A stretch of 34,788 nt of DNA from CAYSWK01 sp964434735. Lineage in GTDB: Archaea; Micrarchaeota; Micrarchaeia; Anstonellales; Bilamarchaeaceae. The notes beneath the pieces were generated by a model. That model searched no databases. It saw nothing but the letters and a program-made list of their open reading frames with translations, and was not told the DNA's origin. Position numbers and translations under genes: made by a program. Location: positions 1 to 34,788 of the forward strand of contig CAYSWK010000010.1 of the NCBI GenBank assembly GCA_964434735.1. The letters run 5' to 3'. This document shows, one piece after another, positions 30,272-34,788 of this stretch (position 1 is the stretch's first letter; each line of letters begins with the position of its first letter).

Positions 30272-31409
30272 GGATCTTTCCCTTGGAAAATTGTTCACGT
30301 TTGAAGAAAACAGGGAATTTCCCATTCACAGATGGTTCCATTACAAGGAAGGTTTTTCGCCGCTTTTTGTGGATTATTGCCTTAAGCATGCGGGGGTAAG
30401 GGAAGGGACTGTCCTTGACCCTTTTTGCGGTGTCGGAACAACGGCACTGCGGGCACAGGAACAGGGACTTCACGCGATAAGTTTTGACAGCTCACCCCTG
30501 GCAGTGTTTGTTGCACAAACAAAGGGAAAAATTTACCGAAAAGAGATTACAAATGACCTTGTTGAACGGGCACGAAACATACTTAAAAAACCGTTTGAAA
30601 AATGGAATTGGAAATATGAGCTTTTTAATCCATCGATGGCATTCCCCCCACGAACGTTTGGGCCGTTGCTTTCGCTTCGGGCAAACATAGAACATGAAGA
30701 GGAGCCCTATGCACAACTGTTCCTTCTTGCACTGCTTTCAATACTCCCTCAAATAAGCCTCATAAAAAAAGACGGCGGGGTGCTTAAGGTAGATAGGCAT
30801 AAGCGCTGTATGCCGCTTTCTGATGCGTTCCTTAGAAGAGTAAAGGCAATTGCTGAAGATATTGCCAATGATGCGCGCACGGCTCCTGAACCCACGATAC
30901 GGATTGGTGATGCGCGTAAAATGGAAATCGAAGATGAATCAGTACGGACAGTGATAACGTCCCCGCCCTACTTGAATAATATAGATTACACAAAGGTGTA
31001 CGGCCTTGAGCTTGGGTTGCTTGAGATGCGCGAAGGGGCGCCTGCCAATGCGCGGGCACAGAGCTTAAGGTCATTTATCTCAAAACAGGCAAAAAATAAG
31101 ATGGAAGCGGTACCAGAAGAAGCGCAAGAATATGCGGCACAAATACCTGTGGCGGGAGAGTATTTTTCAGATATGGAACAGGTTATCGAGGAAATAAAAC
31201 GCGTGTTGCCAAGTGAAGGACGTGCATATGTAAATGTTGCGAATTCGGTGATTCATCGAACGCACATTCCGGTGGATGAAATTCTTGGCAAAATAGGGGA
31301 ACGAATGGGCCTTGAAGCAAACATCATTGTTGGCGCATACCGGATTGCTGACGTAAAACCCACACGAATGAAGGTGCGCGAAAGCGTCGTGGTGATTACA
31401 AAAAATTAA
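30258..31409 (+). CDS. DNA methyltransferase, amino-MTase with SPPY motif (probable N4-cytosine)
   Basis: A 383-residue SAM-dependent methyltransferase. Motif I VLDPFCGVGTTALRAQ is near residue 52 and the catalytic motif IV TSPPYLNNIDYTK near residue 237. TSPPY favours exocyclic amino methylation, usually N4-cytosine. Motif I precedes motif IV, unlike the beta-class order of many SPPY enzymes. The segment between them (FPPRTFGPLLSLRANIEHEEEPYAQL) is a conserved family block. No restriction endonuclease gene is near, so it may be an orphan MTase, or could act on RNA. ATG 30258 has GTGAT 4 nt upstream, inside rnhA. Confidence 0.8.
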   Translation: MNIYEDLSLGKLFTFEENREFPIHRWFHYKEGFSPLFVDYCLKHAGVREGTVLDPFCGVGTTALRAQEQGLHAISFDSSPLAVFVAQTKGKIYRKEITNDLVERARNILKKPFEKWNWKYELFNPSMAFPPRTFGPLLSLRANIEHEEEPYAQLFLLALLSILPQISLIKKDGGVLKVDRHKRCMPLSDAFLRRVKAIAEDIANDARTAPEPTIRIGDARKMEIEDESVRTVITSPPYLNNIDYTKVYGLELGLLEMREGAPANARAQSLRSFISKQAKNKMEAVPEEAQEYAAQIPVAGEYFSDMEQVIEEIKRVLPSEGRAYVNVANSVIHRTHIPVDEILGKIGERMGLEANIIVGAYRIADVKPTRMKVRESVVVITKN

Positions 31410-31942
31410 TATTCTTGCGCCTGTTTCATCCCTTTGATGTGCTGCTTAAGTTGACTGGTAAGGTATAATTTAAGACGGTCATCCTCAAGTTTAAGCGCTT
31501 CCTTGTAAAATCCAGTAAGAACGGGTTGCGAAAGCTTGCTTACTTCGACCTCTTTTAAAGTAAGTGCATCAACACACCGAACATACGCAAAAGTAAAATT
31601 GGATGCATTGAACCTGCTTTTTGTCCCATGGGCAGTAAGGTGATAGTTCTGAAAAGAAAGTTCGCCAACCTGCACAAAATCCGAGGAGCGATCCAAAGCA
31701 TGCAAACGCGAAAGGGCCATATCTTTTACGGCTTGTGGAAGTCCGGCCTCGTCAAGTTTTGGATAAATGCCTTCGAGATTAAGTAATCGTCCTCGCGGTG
31801 ACGAGGGTTTGATTTCCTTCTCGGTTTTATTATCTACGAACGCAAAACCTGTAATGATATAACTATCTGGCGAATTAGCTGAATATGAAAGATCGAGTCT
31901 AAAATCTCCTACATTAATAGATGCCTTAGTATCTTTAACCAT
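31406..31942 (-). CDS. Hypothetical protein, 178 residues
   Basis: Not recognised. The N-terminal half looks beta-rich (INVGDFRLDLSYSANSPDSYIITGFAFVDN), and the C-terminal part is helical and charged (YKEALKLEDDRLKLYLTSQLKQHIKGMKQAQEY). There is no signal peptide or metal motif. The ATG has a TATA-like TTTTAAT about 25 nt upstream and so seems leaderless and separate from the nusA operon. Its end overlaps the methyltransferase by 4 nt, tail to tail. Confidence 0.7.
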   Translation of the reverse strand: MVKDTKASINVGDFRLDLSYSANSPDSYIITGFAFVDNKTEKEIKPSSPRGRLLNLEGIYPKLDEAGLPQAVKDMALSRLHALDRSSDFVQVGELSFQNYHLTAHGTKSRFNASNFTFAYVRCVDALTLKEVEVSKLSQPVLTGFYKEALKLEDDRLKLYLTSQLKQHIKGMKQAQEY

Positions 31943-31981
31943 AAAAAGGAATAAGGAGAACAGGATTAAAAGAGGATAGGG

Positions 31982-32443
31982 TTAAAAGGTCGCATCTTCG
32001 GAAGCACCAAAACCGCCCGAATGGGAAGCCTTGATTTGCACGGTTGCGTTAAATTTCCTTTTAAGGATTTCTTTGAGTGCCTTTACGCGTTCACCGTCAC
32101 GGCCGATTGCAATTCCTCGGTCCTTCTCTTCAACGACCAAAAGGACGTTCTGTTCGCCCATGATGTTTCGAATGTCTGCTGAAACGATTTTTACGTTGCT
32201 GAAATAGGAGCGGATGAACATTTCAAGGTCATTTGCGTTTGCAACCACTACGACCTTCTTTTTGAACACTTCCTTAAGCTTATTTATCGTTGAGCCGCCT
32301 TTGCCGATGCACTTGCCAAGGTTCTGGACTTCGACAAGAAATACGATCATGGTGGGCGTGTTGATAAAATCAGAAGGCATGACGCGCGTGAGGCGTTCAA
32401 ACTCGCCCATCATCATTAAGTCGTCATTAGTAAACTCAACCAT
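31982..32443 (-). CDS. nusA: Archaeal NusA-like KH protein
   Basis: A 153-residue protein made of two KH domains. The GxxG loops are in GKCIGKGG (43-50) and GIAIGRDG (110-117). This is the short archaeal NusA, lacking the N-terminal polymerase-binding and S1 domains of bacterial NusA; it binds RNA and is thought to influence transcription elongation or termination. It is the last gene of the polymerase operon here (A', A'', L30e, NusA). The next expected genes, S12 and S7, are absent. Confidence 0.93.
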   Translation of the reverse strand: MVEFTNDDLMMMGEFERLTRVMPSDFINTPTMIVFLVEVQNLGKCIGKGGSTINKLKEVFKKKVVVVANANDLEMFIRSYFSNVKIVSADIRNIMGEQNVLLVVEEKDRGIAIGRDGERVKALKEILKRKFNATVQIKASHSGGFGASEDATF

Positions 32444-32469
32444 ATTGTTGCCTCAAAAAATAGGAAAAA

Positions 32470-32943
32470 TTAGGAAGAAATGGATGAAAGGTCTGCATTT
32501 CCTTGGTCGTAGACAGTAAGTACTGCGACTGAGAATGGTTTTCCGCATACGCTTCCAAGTTCCATGGGGTTTCCTTCAAAAACAATGAGGGGCGTTTTTG
32601 AAAGCTTTGCATAGGATTGGAGCCTTTCCTTTGTTTCCGCGGGTGCGGTTGAAGCAACAACGAAAACCTTTGCCTTCCCTTGGCGTGCTTCCGAGAGTGC
32701 GTTTTTGGTGCCGAACTCAACCTTGCCGGTTTCAACAGCAAGACGGATTGCGCTTGTAAGGGGGTTTTCCTTTTCCTTCTTTGACTTCCTTCTCTTGACG
32801 GTTTTTCGAAGGTTCTTTCGCTCAGTGCGTGCTTCCTTTCGTGCAAGCTCTTCTGTGTCTTGCGCATCGGAAACTGCTTCGACATCTTCCTGGTCAAGGA
32901 TTTTTCCAAGTTCAACATCTTGGGTTTCTTTCTTGTTTGTCAT
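32470..32943 (-). CDS. rpl30e: Ribosomal protein L30e with an N-terminal charged extension
   Basis: A 157-residue protein. The L30e fold occupies about residues 60-157: NPLTSAIRLAVETGKVEFGTKNAL, then KVFVVASTAPAETKERL, TPLIVFEGNPMELGSVCGKPFSVAVLTV. Ordinary archaeal L30e is about 100 residues; here a 55-60 residue extension (acidic start, then ERKNLRKTVKRRKSKKEKE) precedes it. No internal Met near the core suggests a shorter start, so the extension appears genuine. L30e binds 23S rRNA kink-turns. It sits between rpoA'' and nusA. Confidence 0.9.
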   Translation of the reverse strand: MTNKKETQDVELGKILDQEDVEAVSDAQDTEELARKEARTERKNLRKTVKRRKSKKEKENPLTSAIRLAVETGKVEFGTKNALSEARQGKAKVFVVASTAPAETKERLQSYAKLSKTPLIVFEGNPMELGSVCGKPFSVAVLTVYDQGNADLSSISS

Positions 32944-32989
32944 TAGTATTCACCTTTGTTCTTTTTTTTGAGTCTTCTTATGAGGAATA

Positions 32990-34063
32990 TCATTTGCTTT
33001 CCATCGTAAGGCGCACACGGCCCGTACCTATCGGCACAGTTTGACCTACGATGATGTTTTCAGTTACACCTATCAAGCGTTCTTCTTCAGCAAATACGGA
33101 TGCGTTTACCAAGTGCTTGATGGTTTCTTCGAATGCCGCTCTTCCAAGGACACCTACTTTGGATCCTGAAAGACCGTGTCTTCCGATGGATTTGATGTCT
33201 CCTGAAAAAGTCATTGCATCGGCAATCAAAAGGATGTGACGAATGTCAACGGACATCTTCTGCAAGGTCATGACATCTTGGATTTCCTTAACGATTGCAT
33301 TGCGTGCCGCTTCAATACCAAATACGCGGTTTATTTCCATGAGGTTGTTGGTGTAAACGCGCTTTGCATCAACGTGTTCCTGCTGCATTGCGCCGATTAC
33401 GTTGCTGCCTGAAGCACGAACGAAGTATTCGCCGCTTGGGCTTTTTACCACGACTGCGCGGTGAATGTCTTCAACGCCCTTAACAATGGTGTCTTTTATT
33501 TTGTTTGCAAGCTTTCGGATATTTTTGCAAGTGAAATCCCTTGACTCAACAGGTGCAGCGGGCTCATCTGCCTTCTTTTTCTTAGGAGCCTTTGCCGCCT
33601 TCTTGGGCTTGATAACTATTTTTGAATCACCGAAGGTTGCATCGGGTGCGATTGCCTCAATTGCCTTTTTGAGAGTTGCAAACGTAACGCCAAGTGCTTT
33701 GCCATCTGATTCACTATACGTGATCGAAAGTGTCTTGGTTTCAAGATCGTCCTCAACGCGCGCAACTTCAGAAACATAGACTGCGGAAAGTTTTCGTGCC
33801 GCTTCTTCTGCTTTTGATGCGCTTCGTGCATATTCTCCCTTAAGGTACATGTCGATGATTGCCTTTTTAGGAGCCTTCTTTGCATCGACAATTTCGATAA
33901 GACGTGGAAGACCAGTCGGCACGTGTTCTGCAACACCGGCAAAGTGAAACGTACGCATCGTCATCTGGGTACCAGGTTCACCGATACTTTGTGCCGCAAC
34001 GACACCAACTGCTTCGAAGGGGGCGATTTGTCCTTTTGAGGATTTTTTTGATTCTTTTGCCAT
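32990..34063 (-). CDS. rpoA2: DNA-directed RNA polymerase subunit A''
   Basis: A 357-residue C-terminal part of the split largest subunit. The start of the family is clear: VGVVAAQSIGEPGTQMTMRTFHFAGVAEH (shown in part: AQSIGEPGTQ), containing the trigger loop region, and the C-terminus MTFSGDIKSIGRHGLSGSKVGVLGRAAFEE. A Lys/Ala/Pro-rich insertion (KKAAKAPKKKKADEPAAP) near residues 150-170 interrupts the jaw region. I chose ATG 34063 because GTGATG lies just upstream and overlaps the A' stop codon; ATG 34069 is an alternative. It is coupled to A'. Confidence 0.95.
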   Translation of the reverse strand: MAKESKKSSKGQIAPFEAVGVVAAQSIGEPGTQMTMRTFHFAGVAEHVPTGLPRLIEIVDAKKAPKKAIIDMYLKGEYARSASKAEEAARKLSAVYVSEVARVEDDLETKTLSITYSESDGKALGVTFATLKKAIEAIAPDATFGDSKIVIKPKKAAKAPKKKKADEPAAPVESRDFTCKNIRKLANKIKDTIVKGVEDIHRAVVVKSPSGEYFVRASGSNVIGAMQQEHVDAKRVYTNNLMEINRVFGIEAARNAIVKEIQDVMTLQKMSVDIRHILLIADAMTFSGDIKSIGRHGLSGSKVGVLGRAAFEETIKHLVNASVFAEEERLIGVTENIIVGQTVPIGTGRVRLTMESK

Positions 34064-34068
34064 AAACA

Positions 34069-34788
34069 TCACGCTGTATCTACGTCATCCTGCTTGGTTG
34101 TGTCCTCAACGCTCGTGCTTGCCGTGAACATGGGGTCTTTCCCATCACCGCCGTATATACTTTGCACAAGGCTCATATCTGCGTTTCTGACAGTCATGTC
34201 ATCATAGACGACAAGGTCCTGAAGTGCGTTGATAAGCCTGCGTTGCATATAACCTGAACGTGCAGTTCTGATAGCCGTATTGACCAATGCTTCACGACCA
34301 CCCATAGAGTGGAGGATGAATTCATAGGGTGTAAGGCCTTTCCTGAAAGAGGAAAAGACGAATCCTCGTTCTTTTGCAGTAAGAAGACCTCTTCTAAAGT
34401 AGGGGAGGATTCTTCCTTTGTAACCACGTGCCGGACGTTTTGAACGGATGGTCTGCTGCGAAACAGTTGCTGACATCTGGATTGCGTTAAGGAGTGAACC
34501 ACGTGCGCCGATCTTAGCCATGATGATGGAGGGGTTTTCACGAGTGAAATCTTCCTCAACAACTACACCTATGTCGTTTCTTGTTTTTGAGGTAAGCTGC
34601 ATGATGTTTCCTTCAAGCGTTTCCTTCAAAGACATACCTGGTGAACGTTCGAGTGACTTGTTGCGGTACTGGAGAATGTAATTCTCGATCTCACGATTCA
34701 TCTTGTTCATCTGGTCTGCCACATTCTTTTCAGCTTTTTCTGAAAGCGTGTAATCCTTAAGTGAAACGGTAAGCCCTTGGAGCGAAAG
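34069..34788 (-). CDS. rpoA1: DNA-directed RNA polymerase subunit A' (partial, 5' end outside window)
   Basis: The frame is open to the window edge, so only the C-terminal 239 residues are seen. Family blocks are intact: SPGMSLKETLE, ARGSLLNAIQMSATVSQQ, RGYKGRILPYFRRG, the bridge-helix region GFVFSSFRKGLTPYEFILHSMGGREALVNTAIRTARSGYMQRRL (shown in part: SMGGREALVNTAIRTARSG), then VQSIYGGDGKDPMF. It ends with a short acidic tail. The stop codon overlaps the start region of A'' by 4 nt. Upstream, outside the window, rpoB is expected. Confidence 0.96.
   Translation of the reverse strand, partial: LSLQGLTVSLKDYTLSEKAEKNVADQMNKMNREIENYILQYRNKSLERSPGMSLKETLEGNIMQLTSKTRNDIGVVVEEDFTRENPSIIMAKIGARGSLLNAIQMSATVSQQTIRSKRPARGYKGRILPYFRRGLLTAKERGFVFSSFRKGLTPYEFILHSMGGREALVNTAIRTARSGYMQRRLINALQDLVVYDDMTVRNADMSLVQSIYGGDGKDPMFTASTSVEDTTKQDDVDTA

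Noticed and set aside
32436..32918. A 160-codon minus-strand frame overlapping L30e
   Set aside because: It is a frame-shifted shadow, rich in Lys, Arg, Ser and Gln, of the well-supported L30e gene.
1..34788. Transposases, integrases, phage genes or rRNA genes
   Set aside because: None was seen among the coding frames or gaps; the window looks like stable chromosomal sequence.

Overview
The window is archaeal chromosome. It carries arginyl-tRNA synthetase, the translation factors aIF2-beta and aIF1A, a Rio1 kinase, transcription factor B, an archaeal-type NusA, ribosomal protein L30e next to split RNA polymerase subunits A' and A'', the helicase HerA, UbiA-type lipid prenyltransferases and an intron-containing tRNA. 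Many genes look leaderless, with an AT-rich TATA-like box centred about 25 nt before the start codon. Others use GTGAT or GGAGG ribosome-binding sites. Compact spacing, many start/stop overlaps, and split or shortened proteins (stand-alone NFACT-R domain, putative non-catalytic tRNA-splicing endonuclease subunit) suggest a small-genome, possibly DPANN-type archaeon. That placement is inference; there is no rRNA gene here to fix it.

Layout. 1-3463: an ABC transporter ATPase running off the left edge, divergent from adenosylhomocysteinase, then aIF2-beta, aIF1A and Rio1. 3438-9534 (minus): an unknown protein, argS, a long purL with a fused PurS-like N-terminus but no glutaminase domain, and a stand-alone NFACT-R protein. 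9616-10407: two tandem VirB2/TrbC-like small membrane proteins whose core is 79/80 identical at DNA level. 10458-10571: a hairpin cluster. 10624-14122: a KaiC-like protein with a damaged Walker A, a Roadblock-like protein, TldD with no normal start codon, and a TctA-like permease. 14171-16721: MTA/SAH deaminase, TFB and a zinc ribbon protein. 16722-17023: no gene, but a repeat and hairpin array. 17024-19579: a glycosyltransferase, tRNA-Pro(CGG) with a 55-nt intron, a membrane protein and a DGGGP-synthase-like UbiA. 19630-23809: an HprK-like P-loop protein, then the agmatine-to-putrescine genes aguB and aguA with two small unknown genes between them, then a KaiC-like ATPase. 23796-26612 (minus): a tightly overlapped KaiC-like / V4R / UbiA-like operon. 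26686-31409: HerA, a DUF599-like membrane protein, a tRNA endonuclease-like protein with a PH-domain membrane protein, RNase HI, and a SPPY DNA methyltransferase. 31406-34788 (minus): an unknown protein, NusA, L30e with an N-terminal extension, RpoA'' and the C-terminal part of RpoA'.

How parts fit together. AhcY and the MTA/SAH deaminase both act on S-adenosylmethionine by-products. AguA and AguB convert agmatine to putrescine. The intron-bearing tRNA-Pro and the endonuclease-like protein belong to the same splicing pathway. Three KaiC-like proteins, one beside a Roadblock-like partner and one in an operon with a ligand-binding V4R protein and a prenyltransferase, suggest local signalling modules.

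Most interesting for follow-up: the KaiC-V4R-UbiA operon, the pilin pair with its conversion tract, the two hairpin/repeat loci that share stem sequences, TldD without a canonical start, and the apparently inactive EndA-like protein near a relaxed bulge-helix-bulge intron.
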